Shown here: in pieces, positions 54,060 through 64,000 of the stretch | Layout: each line of letters opens with the position of its first letter | How positions within the stretch are numbered: the stretch's first letter is position 1 | DNA from: Forficula auricularia | Lineage: Eukaryota; Arthropoda; Insecta; Dermaptera; Forficulidae | Length of the DNA stretch: 64,000 nt | Assembly (NCBI GenBank): GCA_024734495.1 | Contig: JALMQS010000423.1 | Coordinates: forward strand, 39,536-103,535 | Reading direction: 5' to 3' | Translations under genes and position numbers: made by a program | The notes under the pieces: model-generated | The model's input: only the letters and a program-made list of their open reading frames with translations | What the model was told of the DNA's origin: nothing | Databases searched by the model: none

Positions 54060-56055
54060 CATCAATACCTCACTTTGCGTCGGGGTTACTTTCCAAAAAA
54101 ACACGGCACAAATTGAAACGACGCAAAGTGAATTAAGATTTTCTATAGCAAACCATGTAAAGATCAAAGATAGGTTCCAGGGTTACGAAAATACTACTTT
54201 TTAAAAAGAAAATTGAACAACATAAACATTTAAAAAACAAAAATAATATAAAATTTTATTACATACATACAAAAAACAAAAAAAAACGTATTCAATTAAA
54301 ACAAAATAAACTATTCAATTAATTTATGAAAAACAAAATTAAAATATAACTCTGCCAATAAATAAATTGGAAAAATATTTACCTTTTTTTGTAACCAGAA
54401 ACAACCCGTAAAAATTTATAAAAATTTATTATTCTCTTTTAAAAAAAGCGTTACAAAAAGCACAACACACTTGCAATGGGGTTAGGGAGGGTTTATGGTT
54501 GGAGGGGTCTGGGGAAATTAGTTTGGTAAGGGGACGTTTAAGGGGAATATTCCTGAGTGTGAGAATACTAACCTTTATAGACGTGGAGGTGGTGGTGTAA
54601 CTCAGTGTATCTCGTTGTACTAGTTTGATAAACTACTGAATTTACTCTTATGTTCAAATTTTACGTTACTGAAGTTAATCTGATGCAATGAATTTACAAA
54701 AAAAATAAAAAAAAATAATTTTAAATAGGCAAAAATAAAATAAAAATACTTAAATGAATTCTAGCTGCAAAGGAGAATGGGGAATTTTCTTAACAGTGAA
54801 AGATAATCAAGAATTCAATGTATAATATATGATTTATTGAGGTCCTTGGTGAATTTAACAGTCAGAAAGAATTAAATGATTTGATGGCTTTAAAGGGTGA
54901 ACGGAGATCGTTCAAAGAAATTATGATTGATTACGTTTGCTCTTGAAGTGTGCTGACTGGTTCAAATACTTCAACAGCGCTAACTGTGCCGCACTCCCTC
55001 TCGCTCAGGTTCCGTAGACTGCCACGTCGAAGAGTGTGTAACGGGCCTGGAGTCTCGCCTTTTTGATAATCTTCCGTGATGTCTTCACGAGAGCCGGACA
55101 GATATTCTTGTCCGTGCTATTCAATTAGCTATCGTGCTAATGATAGAAGTGACAATGGAGGGGCTAGCAAGTTGATGAATGAAAATGCCCGCAAAAACGA
55201 CTCCAGGAAGAAGAAATATACTCGTGAGATCGAGTAATAGAGAGTGGAGAATATAATGTAAAGAAGATAGAGTAATAGCGCTGGATAATGTAATAGAGAG
55301 AGATATTTCTTCGTGTCATCCTCTTTATGCATTTCCGATTGTGTCTCCTTGATGTGTGGGGGCTATGTTTTATATAATTCTTAGTTTTCTACCCCTTCTA
55401 AGGGACATCGCCAATCATAATGTTCTATTTTGTTATATGAGGGTGTTTGGACCCTGACTAATCTCATTCCCCTGACTATATTCAGAACTGGGCCTTAAAG
55501 CTCATATACCACGAATGACTTTAGATAATCCCGGCTTAAGCCAGCTTCTCTTTAAATATGAAAAATAAACTAATTTTTACGAAATCTATTCTATATTTGA
55601 CTTGACTGGTTAATCTCTTTCCTATTTTTAAGTTATTAAATTAATAAATTTTGAAAAAGTTCAGATTTAAGATTTTTTAACTCTACTATGCATAAAAAAA
55701 ACATACTTCTAAATTCGATTCTTTGTTCAACAATGTGCGAAAATGGGTTGTTACCATTTTACACTACATAGTTGAAACTGAACTCTAAAATTAGCAAAAC
55801 AAAATGAAAATAAAACTGTATTAAAATTGCGTTGATTTTCAGTTAGAAAGGGAATCCCCGAGTTTTGATGTCATGGCGCAATTAGAAACAAAAGTGGTGC
55901 CATCTTTTAGAAAAAAAAGAAAATTTCAAAAAAAAAAATTAGACTCGAACCCAAAACAACGCCGAAACCTCGAAAATCTAACGACGCCCACTGAAAATTA
56001 GTACTAATTAAGCAACGACGCAACTTCGAAAAAAACGCAAAACGAGGTATTGGTG
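54060..56055. mobile_element. Tigger/pogo-type element with CATCAATACCTC termini
   Basis: The left end CATCAATACCTCACTTTGCG and the right end, complemented, CACCAATACCTCGTTTTGCG are near-identical and flanked by TA at 54058-54059 and 56056-56057. ACGACGC/GCGTCGT words repeat inside both ends. The form (ATACCTCG.TTTGCG) is that of Tigger-type termini. Length, 1996 bp, is close to that of autonomous members, but I find no DDE transposase frame. The interior instead holds A+T-rich DNA and a G+C-richer block at 54900-55340. Confidence 0.75.
54890..55345. other. G+C-richer block inside the Tigger-like element
   Basis: About 450 bp with much higher G+C content than the rest of the element. It includes 'ccgcactccctctcgctcag', 'gtaacgggcctggagtctcg' and 'cgagagccggacagatattc'. 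Frames are short. It resembles a foreign insert or a remnant of a coding or promoter sequence; no family is recognised. Confidence 0.4.
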
Positions 56056-56742
56056 TATACTAATTGGAAGTGTGAGAATGGAAAAATATTAATGTCACTT
56101 GAAATTAGTGCATTAACATAATATCCCTTATGGTTGTCTTTTACTACATTCATTCAATCTTTTTTTAATATTTCATTTTACTTGGCTTAAGCTATCCATT
56201 TAATATATAAATTGAAGAAACTTTGGTTGAAATAAATCCATAAATGACATTGCAAGGCTCGTTTGGAAGGCTCTCAACCATCTTAACAAGATCGGTCATC
56301 AATCACTGTCAGTTAGGCTAATTTCAAATCCACCTTCGGAGAATAAATATTGAAACAATCGGAATTCACTTGAAACGAGAATATCGATAGGAAAACAAAA
56401 AAAAAATACTGATAATGGAGAAGTTATCGTTCGTCTAACGAGCGAATGGCATTCAATATTTTCCCTTGTTTCCTTCTTTAATTGATTTGATTTCTTGTAT
56501 TTTTCATTTTTTGGTGGTGGGGATTCATGTCTCGTGGAAAAGGAAAAAAAAACGAAGATATCTAACCATTTCGTATTTTTCAAGTGATATCTATTGATCT
56601 ACTTTAATTATTGAATTATCCCAATATTCACCCAATAATTATTTATTTTCATGTGAGCACTTTAACCCTGAAGATTACCAATCTTGCAGACAAACATGGG
56701 TTTAATTTTTCTCTTGGAATATAAGAATTTGGGCTTATAGTA
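56056..56742. other. A+T-rich stretch, nothing recognised
   Basis: The minus-strand frame 56299-56583 has biased composition (poly-F/S/K) and is not accepted as a gene. Confidence 0.4.
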
Positions 56743-57398
56743 CAGGCCTGGCCATCCCGCAGCCCGCGCGGGCCGCATGTGGCCCTCGATGGACTTTCTT
56801 GCGGCCCGTGGTCATATTTGACAAATTATTTTTTATCGGGTATTTTGAAATATATTTTAAATCACATTAAAGTAATTAAAAGAAATATGGTTCCCTATAA
56901 TTACATGAAGAATAACATATTAAATAATAATAGTTAATTTCAATTAATTATATATTTTTAGAAAAATTAAGCAAGCGAAAAGAAACGCAAATATAAAACT
57001 TAAAAAAAGAAAAAGCCATTCAAATTTGTTATTTTAAAATAAAATTTGAAAGATTATTTGGTTTATGCGACTTAACTAATAATTTTGATATTTTATGTTC
57101 ATTTTACCATACAAATATATTTTGTTGTTGGATCAATGTGTGTTTTCATTTCATATCTGGTTGTAGTATTGTTTTTTCCACATTTACACTGATTGAACAC
57201 TTTCAATGTATTGCTACATTCAAATTAATATTAATAACTTAAAATAAAAATTGAGGAGTACCAAATTCATTGTAAAGGCAGATTTCAAAAAAAAAAAATA
57301 TTGAAAAAATGGTAATTATTCTTATTTATTAAGTGCGGCCCTCAGAAATTTTCAAGTCCTCAATCGACACACGGTGCAATTCAGGTTGTCCTGGCCTG
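56743..57398. mobile_element. hAT-type element with CAGGCCTGG termini
   Basis: The left end CAGGCCTGGCCATCCCGCAG and the right end, complemented, CAGGCCAGGACAACCTGAAT share the CAGGCC(T/A)GG start. Just inside, GCGGGCCGCATGTGGCCC and, at the right, AGTGCGGCCCTC echo the 'GGGCCGCATGTGGCCC' signature of a widespread group of hAT elements. The target duplication is too decayed to fix. The interior is A+T-rich with no transposase. Confidence 0.7.
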
Positions 57399-57669
57399 CA
57401 ATAGATAGTATTAGTATTCATTTGCTATAGAATTGCCCGTTTTGCTTATGTCCAATTATAAATATATAATAGATTTTTTTAATGATTAAAACTCGAGGCT
57501 ATTTCAAACGAGTCTCGACATGCAATGGACAAGTTGAGACGTGTTGGCGGATTAGTTTGCAAAAAAATGTTTTCTCGAATATTTCGAATTATTTATTGTC
57601 TCTGATGAAAAAATATCAATTACGTAAAATATAAATATTGATTTATAAGATACATATTATTTTCATTTG
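57399..57669. other. A+T-rich spacer
   Basis: Nothing recognised. Confidence 0.4.
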
Positions 57670-57675
57670 CCTTTA

Positions 57676-58005
57676 CCTGAAAATGTTTCCTGAGAGTACA
57701 AAATGCCAATCTTGAAAGGTTTTAGTTAATGAGCTAAAAATTGGTACGCTAATTCTTACAATGCACCAAATTTTAGCTTTTTACCTGAAAACGTTTTATG
57801 AAAGTACAAAATGCCAATCTTGAAAGGTTTTAGTAAATGAGCTGAAAATTGGTACGCTAATTCTTACAATGCACCAAATTTTAGCTTTTTATCTGAAAAC
57901 GTTTTATGAAAGTACAAAATGCCAATCTTGAAAGGTTTTAGTTAATGAGCTGAAAATTGTCACGCAAATATCTTACAATGCACCAAATTTTAGGTATTTA
58001 ACTGA
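57676..58005 (+). repeat. Tandem array of about 108-bp units
   Basis: Units start at about 57676, 57783 and 57892, with the head of a fourth at 58000. Each has GAAAACGTTTTATGAAAGTA or a variant, AAAATGCCAATCTTGAAAGG and CTTACAATGCACCAAATTTT. Units two and three are nearly identical, so the last duplication is recent. Confidence 0.9.
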
Positions 58006-58122
58006 AAACGGTCACTGAGAAATGTGTCGTATACCGAGCAAAATTTGTCACATTCAAACAGAACGTATTCCGAATTGGACGTGTTCCAAAGCAGAGGTAA
58101 ACCGAGGTTCCAATATAATCAC
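58006..58122 (-). mobile_element. Pogo-type right terminus next to the 108-bp array
   Basis: The complement of 58098-58119 begins TTGGAACCTCGGTTTACCTC, the general form of pogo-group termini (compare 11646). Further in, GGAACACGTCCAATTCGGAA and CAGAACG-type words follow. The array at 57676-58005 probably belongs to this element; its left end was not found. Confidence 0.5.
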
Positions 58123-58556
58123 TTTTCGAATGCAGTGGTTGATATTCGTACACATCATGTTCTTATCCACAGAATCTAGAAAAAATACAAAGAGCATTTG
58201 AATTTAAAATAATTTATTTATCATTTGTATGGAAAATTTATAAATAAAAGCTGTAAAGTAATCAAATTAAAAAATTCAACATAAAATAAACTACATAAAA
58301 TTAGAAATATTCTAAATTTACCATATATTCTTTCTTCGATGCAAGGATCGTTCATAATTTATAGATTCAAAAAGACTCAGCGTTTAGAAAATTTCTCTCA
58401 AGAAACCACATGATGTCCTGATTACTTAAAGTGCAGATAATGCCACCATCTTCTATTTATCTATAAATTCTTTAAAATTTGTTTTCCCACCGATTACCCA
58501 ACATGCAAGCAAGTTTTTGAACATAGTTGGTACTTAAATTCAGTCTCATAACGTTT
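58123..58556. other. A+T-rich stretch, nothing recognised
   Basis: No supported feature. Confidence 0.4.
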
Positions 58557-58673
58557 CACAAAGAGAAACAAAGAGGTTGTCCTCTGCTTGATGCAAATAA
58601 ACATACACACATATATATCGAGATGATATATCTGTGTATATATATATATATTATATATATTATTTATTTGTTT

Positions 58674-58712
58674 GAGACCAAAGTTTCGAAGACTTGGTCT
58701 TCATCATCAGTC
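58674..58712 (-). ncRNA. Type I hammerhead ribozyme, intact core
   Basis: On the minus strand: GA, CTGATGA (complement of 58704-58710), stem II GAAGAC-caa-GTCTTC (perfect, after a T), GAAAC (complement of 58683-58687), loop TTTG, then GTC and TC. Stem III is the two-pair AC/GT, and predicted cleavage falls between 58676 and 58675. Stem I is GA/TC next to the core with more distant A+T pairing. All conserved core bases are present. Confidence 0.85.
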
Positions 58713-58763
58713 TTTTTTAATTATAAATATTGTTTTTCATGGAGTCAATACCGTATACTTGTA

Positions 58764-59030
58764 GACTTGACGCCGAATGTGTAAACGTGCATTTACACAT
58801 GTAGGCCACCATTTCAGCGGATAACCGACGAATGTAGTTGTCGGTAAAAAAACCGACGAAAGTAGTGGCAGTGGTCGGCTGCATTGCTGCCGTCGACGTT
58901 AAATAATCCGACCGTTTATTTTACCGCCCAATGTGTAAGTGGCAATACCATCCTATGCGCCTCTACTGGCACGGCGGCATCGGTAAAAAATCCGATCGGT
59001 AAAAAACGCCAAGTGTGTTCCAGCCCTATG
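58764..59030. mobile_element. G+C-richer insertion in the ribozyme foldback
   Basis: The block carries TGTGTAAACGTGCATTTACACA-like self-complementary DNA at its left, repeated CGGTAAAAAA and ATCCGA words inside, and ends AACGCCAAGTGTGTTCCAGC. The ends recall, without proving, a hAT-like non-autonomous element of the 'CTGGAACACACTTGGCG' type. Confidence 0.4.
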
Positions 59031-59156
59031 GATATTGAAAATTTGATGTTTCTTCACTGATAGCCAGTTTAGAATGCATCAAGCAGAGGACAACCTCTTT
59101 GTTTCTCTTTGTGAATCAACAACTCTGCTACTCTCGGTAAAACAAAAACTTTTCAA

Positions 59157-60184
59157 TCATAACGTTTCCCTCTCACATAGTAACCAGATGTTTGCCTTGC
59201 TGTAATCAGAGTACTTTTGCTATCGAATGAACAACGCTTCCTTCCCCATAATAACAAGAGGTTACATAGCAGTGATCTGAGTATTTTTGCTATCAAATGA
59301 AACAACAATTTTTAGTGAGGCATAAATTGTTTCATTTTAACAAAGAATGAACATATTTCAATCTTTTGTGTTACGTTTATCAAGCCAGTCAATCGCTTAT
59401 AGACATGCTAGAAACATAACATCTTACGAGAAAAAATGGAGGGGCGGAGCAGTCTTTACAAAAAGAGGGGAAGGAGATCGAACATTTTGAAAATTATTCA
59501 TATTTAATTAATGGATGCTCCCTAATTACCTCAATTTCTTCTTTCTTTTAAGCTTAGAAAATTGCTTACCAACAGGAAACCTTACGAATAATATATCATA
59601 AAAAATTTGGAAGAAATAATAATAATAATAATTAATTAAATCTTAAAATTATTCATGTAAAAAGAAGACAAATAATTCATTTATTTTCTTTGAAACTTTT
59701 CTAAAAAAAAAGTTCAAACGTGAAAAGTATTCATTAAAGTAATTAGTCCACTCAAGCATATGGGTTCGGATTCCATTTCCAAATAATTCTTTCATTCATT
59801 CGTTAGGCTTTTCAACGGCTTATAAAAAGTGGATTCATCTTTTAAAAGCTTCTCTCTAAAACTTTACTAGGTAGATATCTTTTAAGCGTGAGTAAAAATA
59901 TTTCTTATTTTATTTGAGAATTCCTTTTGGGGAAAATAAATTTAAATTATTTCTTCATACTTGAACATTTACTCCAATAAAAAAAATGATAAATAATATT
60001 AATTAATAAACTTATTTTTATGTTCTAAATATCGTTGACACTTTTTCTCTTTAATTTAATATTATTGCTATTAGCTTTCTTTATAATAATTATATTTTTT
60101 ATTTATTTATTTTTGATAAACTATTTTATTGAAAAATAATATTTTAATTAGGTTATTTTTAGTCCGTAACTACTCGTGGGTTAT
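59157..60184. other. A+T-rich stretch with a small duplication
   Basis: At 59165-59310 'gagtacttttgctatcgaat' and 'gagtatttttgctatcaaat' are part of an imperfect tandem duplication of about 75 bp. No other feature. Confidence 0.45.
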
Positions 60185-60193
60185 TTATAACCT

Positions 60194-60477
60194 TCTTCTT
60201 CTTCGAGTGCGATACCCGAAACGGGTGTCGGCGCCTCTCCACATATACCTTTACTGAGTGTGTTTAGTTGTTTTACACAGATATACGGGACCTACTTTTT
60301 AACGCCGGTTCCGAACGGATAATTTGGAGAGGTCACTTGGCAATTATACTCTTGGTAAGTTGCCATTACTTTCCAAGAGGAGGCGACTGCAAATATCTAT
60401 CTGCTGAGACTCGGTCTCGAACCAGCGATCTCCGAGTTAGCGACCCAACACTCTAACCACTGACCCAGAGTCGCCTC
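60194..60477 (-). mobile_element. Full-length tRNA-derived SINE with target duplication
   Basis: The complement begins AGGCGACTCTGGGTCAGTGG with TTAGAGTGTTGGG, a tRNA-like head with A-box. GCTGGTTCGAGACCGAGTC follows with a clear B-box. The body contains CAAGTGACCTCTCC and ends in GGCGCCGACACCCGTTTCGG, GTATCGCACTCG and (AAG)n. TTATAACCT flanks it at 60185-60193 and 60478-60486. The 284-bp element has both promoter boxes intact and a microsatellite tail, so it could be a recent copy. The 3' part is probably shared with a partner LINE. The ORF overlapping it is not a gene. Confidence 0.85.
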
Positions 60478-60639
60478 TTATAACCTAGATATTCTAAATT
60501 ATAATTTTAAATTATATTTCCTTACCTAAATGGTAGTAAATATAAATAGTGTTATAAATAATTGTAGAAAAATAAAATTAATTAAATTATATTTTTACTT
60601 CACTATATTTGTGGTTTGGGAAGGTAACTATAAAAATAA

Positions 60640-60800
60640 AACTTGAGTAAAATACGAGGTAGGTTTCACAAAAAAGAAATAAAACAAAATTGAGTTTTGA
60701 ATTCGATATATTTCGGGGGTTAGCTCATCATCAGGAGTCCAAGAAAACAGTTTTCTTGGACTTCTGATGATGGGCCTTAAAATTTATTGCTTCACCTAGT
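60640..60800. mobile_element. Penelope-like fragment with inverted ribozyme halves
   Basis: It begins 'aaaacttgagtaaaatacga', the same string that ends this window at 63979. A palindrome GTCCAAGAAAAC-AG-TTTTCTTGGAC (60737-60762) lies between TCATCATCAGGA and TTCTGATGATGG, so two ribozyme 5' halves face each other. Confidence 0.55.
60697..60740 (-). ncRNA. Hammerhead-like motif, canonical boxes, weak stem II
   Basis: The complement reads CTGATGA (60728-60734), TGAGCTAACCCCC as an imperfect stem II, then GAAATATATC, in which ATATAT would be a self-complementary stem III and C the cleavage base. Stem I is partly formed by GGACTC and GAATTC. It is plausibly a decayed dimer-type hammerhead. Confidence 0.5.
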
Positions 60801-62290
60801 GAATCTAATAGAATCAGTTACTTAACTTGGATGAATTAATCTAGCATAAGAGATTTTTTAATGAGATAAATCTACGCCTGCTACTCTTAGTGTAGGCATT
60901 CAGTGAACAGAAGTACTAGCTCGATTGTATAGTTGACAGGGTAAACGAGAAGTCCTATAACTTCCAATATTTTTAAGATATCAAATTCGTTCATAATTTT
61001 CAATAATATGGAAAGAATTAGGGAATCCATGCAATTTTTTTCATTAATTTAAGCTTATCCATTTCTAAACGCCTCTAGGTAAAAGAAATCTCCTCAAATT
61101 ATAGTCATGCCTATTTATGGACTTCTCATAACCCCTGACAACTATACAATAAGCATCTCTGCTCACCGAATGCCTACCCTAACAAATGCAGGCGTCGTTC
61201 AATTACTGAATTATTTATATAATAGCTTATTTATTTCATTATTTCAACGACACCAACTTTTTAAGACAACATCTGTATATGTACCTATATGTTAAATAAT
61301 CCAATTTTGTTATTTTTCGCTCATTTTCAATAAATATATTTTTATTTATTAAGAAAATTTGAACTCTTTTTTTAAGTGATTTGATCACAACATTATTTAG
61401 AGCTTTATTTAATGTACCAAGTAATTTTTAACGTCATTAAATTAAATTCACAGAGAAAATTAAATTTATAAAAGGCATTAAACAAATAAATCTTCTGACT
61501 TTGTTCCATGGTAATTAATTTTAATTGAGGATAGAAGCAATAAGGAGTTTGTACCACAACAGAGGGAGATTTTACTCGGTAAGGACCGATATTAAGAGTT
61601 GATTTCAATTTAATTTTTTTTTTCATCTATGAAGAATAATGAATTATAAATTGTTTTGTGAATCGATTTAAAATGTATGCTTGATGTAGATAATTGTTGA
61701 ATTAGTTATGGCTAGGCTATTTCCCTCTCTGGCCCGCTGAGGTATCATTCGCTAAATTATTCCTGGCTGAATTGTTGCTCAGATAGGTTCGGGAGTTGAA
61801 GGATAAATCTCGGCGGGTGGATTCTGTCTCAGATTCGCCAGGCCAGAGTGGACCAGATTTCTTGAGTCCTTGATCTCGTCGTCTCTCGATGATGAAGCCA
61901 AGAAGAAATATAATTATCGGTAATAATAATAGATCAGCTCAGAGTCTGTTCGTTTCTGATTGAGGTCCATGATGGAATGTCTTTCTCTCACTTGACAACG
62001 AATTATTTCATTTCGTCAAAAATAGATTAATTATAAAAAAAAAATATATATGTATATTTTCCGAGCCTCTATTTTTGGATTTAAATTACCTATAGACAAA
62101 CTAATTCGATTTATGAATCCTCGGAAATACGATTCACTTATATATTTATTTATTTTAAAATATGGAAATTAAGTATTTTAATTTCTTGTAGGGTCCTTGC
62201 GTTGTGACCATCGCAACTTTTTGTCAATTCGTATTTAGGATTTTTCAAAACGTAGAGAAAAACAATATTCAAGCGAAAAAATTTAGAATT
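60801..62290. other. A+T-rich stretch with one G+C-richer patch
   Basis: The patch at 61710-61990 ('ctgaggtatcattcgc', 'gatctcgtcgtctctcgatg') is less A+T-rich than its flanks but contains no long frame and no paired termini. The frames at 61107-61295 and 61405-61626 are not convincing. Confidence 0.4.
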
Positions 62291-62529
62291 CGGGAATGCT
62301 ATTATTTTTATTTTTATTTTATTTTTTATTTTTTATTTTATTCGATATACGGGAGTTATCCCAATTACAATATACATGTTTATACAATAAACAATTTAAC
62401 AAAACTAAAATACTAATTTGTAGTCTTAATTATTTTTATAGAGATAAGTTTGCGGAATTGAACATAATGTAATGTATTTATTTTTATTATATTTATATTA
62501 TTTCATTTAAATTGAGTAGGTAAACAATC

Positions 62530-62605
62530 ATTTTTATAGAGAAATGATTGCGGAATTTAACAGAACAAAAGTCACATTAATATATAGATATATACACAGA
62601 TAAGA
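62530..62605 (+). repeat. Short dispersed repeat, partner at 44610-44700
   Basis: See the partner. The sequence lies inside the segment that splits the second copy of the 165-bp repeat. Confidence 0.7.
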
Positions 62606-62615
62606 TAGGATATTA

Positions 62616-62779
62616 TTACGTTCAGAGAAGGTATAATATTTGTTACCTCTTAAAATGTTTCTTGTCTATATATCATTATCTTTTGTGCATTGATTTACGT
62701 TTAGTATATTTAATTTGAGTGGGCCGTGTCTTCTTCCGAATGATTAATGCCCACAACCCAAAACCTAATGATATTTGAG
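62616..62779 (+). repeat. Dispersed direct repeat, copy 2 (partner 46733-46898)
   Basis: High identity to copy 1. A short upstream block of the same repeat ('gggaatgctattatt') is at 62291-62305, cut off by about 300 bp of other DNA. Confidence 0.85.
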
Positions 62780-63086
62780 AAACCTGCCTGTGGGTCTTAA
62801 TACTCACAATAACTCAAGAACAGAAATTCTTTGAAATTATTTCTGATGAAGAAATTTTTACAATTTAGAAAACAAGCAGCTCATTAGATTTTGGGATTTT
62901 CTAGTTTCAGGATTTTCGGATGAATATAGCTGAAAATCAGAAAAAAATAAAATAAAATTGTTTTCTGAGAAACACTTGAGTGGTTATAGGTTATATGTAA
63001 TAAGCTGAAATTGGAAATTAAACAGCCAAACCATAAAAAGCTTGCCGGAGTATTCAATTTTTTCTTAAAATTAGAACTAAAAAATA
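62780..63086. other. A+T-rich spacer
   Basis: Nothing recognised. Confidence 0.4.
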
Positions 63087-63674
63087 CCGACTTCGAAAAA
63101 ATTAAATGCAACAAATAAAATAATAGAATTCAAAAATAAAATAAATGTACTAAAAGGTATAAAATAATTATCTTATTTAGTTCCAACCAATCGATGAAAT
63201 TGTTACATGAAATTACTTTGTGAAGTCGGTGCCAAACATATACATTTTATGAATCTCACTCGACGGATCTTAGTACGTTTGGCGGGTTATGAAGACAACA
63301 TCGCTTAAGCTCGCTTATATAGTTTGTTTGGCATCGACTTCAAAAAGTAATTTCATGTAACAATTTCATCGATTAGTTGGAACTAAATAAGATAATTATT
63401 TTATACCTTCTAGTGCATTTATTTTATTTTTGAATCCTTATTATTTTATTTGTTGTATTTAATTTTTTTGAAGTCGATATTTTTTTCCTAAAAATTATTT
63501 TTATTTTTATTTTTTTAGTGATGTTAAGAATATAGTGACTTAAGATATACTTTACATGCATCTTGTAAGAGAAAGATTTGAGCGAATGAATAAGAAATTG
63601 ATAATAAAATTCAATTCATAAATAGAGAACTTATTTCGAAACGTTAGCGGTTTTACAGGAACTTTTAAGATTGT

Positions 63675-63693
63675 TTTTTTTTTTTTTTTTTAT
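63675..63693. repeat. Poly(T) tract
   Basis: About 19 T inside the insertion that splits copy B, probably the A tail of a minus-strand retroposed piece. Confidence 0.85.
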
Positions 63694-63810
63694 AAAAGAT
63701 TTTATTTATTATAATTTCGATTATTTGCTCATAAGAATTGGAGATTTCCGTTATTTTGTCATTGATCATATCATCACAACTTGAGTAAATTATTATGGTA
63801 TTACACCTAA

Positions 63811-63919
63811 GGTATCCCTAGTATCACAATGTTGCAAACTATATAGTAACTATTCTGAAAATCTATATAGGTGCTATATGGTTACTATATAGTATGAAAC
63901 ATTGTGCTACTAGGGATCC
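63811..63919. mobile_element. Small near-palindromic MITE nested in copy B
   Basis: The left arm TATCCCTAGTATCACAATGT with AACTATATAGTAAC and the right arm, complemented, GATCCCTAGTAGCACAATGT with ACTATATAGTAAC are about 38 bp each. Copy A shows the uninterrupted sequence here (CCTAAG directly before CACCCCC), so this is a clean insertion of about 108 bp. Confidence 0.75.
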
Positions 63920-63974
63920 CCTTTCCAATAAAAAAATAATCATTGAATAAACAAAAAAGTTAAGTAATAATAAA

Positions 63975-64000
63975 ACTTGAGCAAGATGCGAGGTAGGTTT
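63975..64000 (+). mobile_element. Start of another Penelope-like fragment at the window edge
   Basis: 'aaaacttgagcaagatgcga' and 'ggtaggttt' match 60640-60668. The rest lies beyond the window. Confidence 0.5.

Larger units (their letters stand above)
58557..59156 (-). mobile_element. Retrozyme/Penelope-like foldback with intact hammerhead, interrupted
   Basis: Arms: CACAAAGAGAAACAAAGAGG at 58557 and GATGCAAATAAACA follow the pattern inverted at 59073-59112 (CATCAAGCAGAGGACAACCT then TTTCTCTTTGTG). The right end continues 'aactctgctactctcggtaa' and 'aacaaaaacttttcaat' to 59156. An intact hammerhead lies at 58674-58712. A G+C-richer insertion at about 58764-59030 separates the ribozyme from the right arm. 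No reverse transcriptase is present. Confidence 0.65.
63087..63960. mobile_element. Palindromic DNA element with ACCGACTTC termini (copy B)
   Basis: Arms TACCGACTTCGAAAAAATTA (63087) and the inverted AATTTTTTTGAAGTCGATAT (63462) contain the same TAAAAGGTATAAAATAATTA and ATCTTATTTAGTTCCAAC as copy A. The G+C-richer centre ('ctcactcgacggatcttagt') is in the opposite orientation to copy A. The right part, with 'atcatatcatcacaacttga', 'cccctttccaataaaaaa' and 'aaacaaa', corresponds to 6983-7085 of copy A. It is broken by an unrelated insertion between about 63545 and 63755 and by the small MITE at 63811. Confidence 0.65.

Noticed and set aside
60268..60456. 62-codon frame
   Set aside because: It lies wholly inside the tRNA-derived SINE.

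Overview
The window is strongly A+T-rich eukaryotic nuclear DNA. Fragments of Jockey-like non-LTR reverse transcriptases, tRNA-derived SINEs with target-site duplications, hAT and Tigger/pogo-type termini, and Penelope-like foldbacks with hammerhead ribozymes together point to an arthropod (insect or crustacean). I cannot name the species. I see no complete host protein gene, no functional tRNA or rRNA gene, and nothing bacterial. The stretch is intergenic or intronic and is built mainly from decayed mobile elements nested in one another. The few open frames that look more protein-like than their surroundings are 61 to 87 residues long and unrecognised.

Layout. 0.7-7.3 kb: a LINE 3' remnant, a SINE (1739-1953), a TIR element (1979-2424), a G+C-rich repeat family copy (4163-4640), a foldback with two opposed ribozyme motifs (5406-5759) and a palindromic element (6551-7313). 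7.5-20 kb: more copies of the same repeat family, several LINE C-terminal pieces (9.06, 9.9, 15.85, 16.16, 17.1 and 19.4 kb), a foldback (10202-10712), a TIR element (13557-13978) and a foldback carrying a tRNA-like sequence (14033-14358). 20-27 kb: a ribozyme-family fragment, a 1.55-kb element with a C-rich tract and a 115-bp satellite (21481-23030), a well-bounded hAT element (23325-24619), and a 1.3-kb foldback enclosing an unknown ORF (25283-26596). 27-48 kb: sparse remnants, hammerhead-bearing pieces at 30.2, 32.8 and 45.5 kb, SINEs at 41.2 and 47.1 kb, and an uncharacterised ORF at 40.4 kb. 48-64 kb: two neighbouring hAT elements (49158-50421), one of which holds a ribozyme foldback; a roughly 507-bp tandem duplication (52236-53220); a 2-kb Tigger-like element (54060-56055); a hAT element (56743-57398); a pogo-type end with a 108-bp array; an intact hammerhead at 58.7 kb; a textbook tRNA SINE (60194-60477); and a second copy of the 6.5-kb palindromic element at the right edge.

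The most notable finding is a set of hammerhead ribozyme motifs, three with an intact conserved core. They belong to at least two repeat families that recur through the window, and in one family type they lie as opposed pairs in the two arms of foldback elements. This agrees with established knowledge that Penelope-like elements and animal retrozymes carry minimal type I hammerheads. The opposed arrangement and the number of degenerating copies here are worth study. All boundaries were read by eye; identities and family names need computational confirmation.
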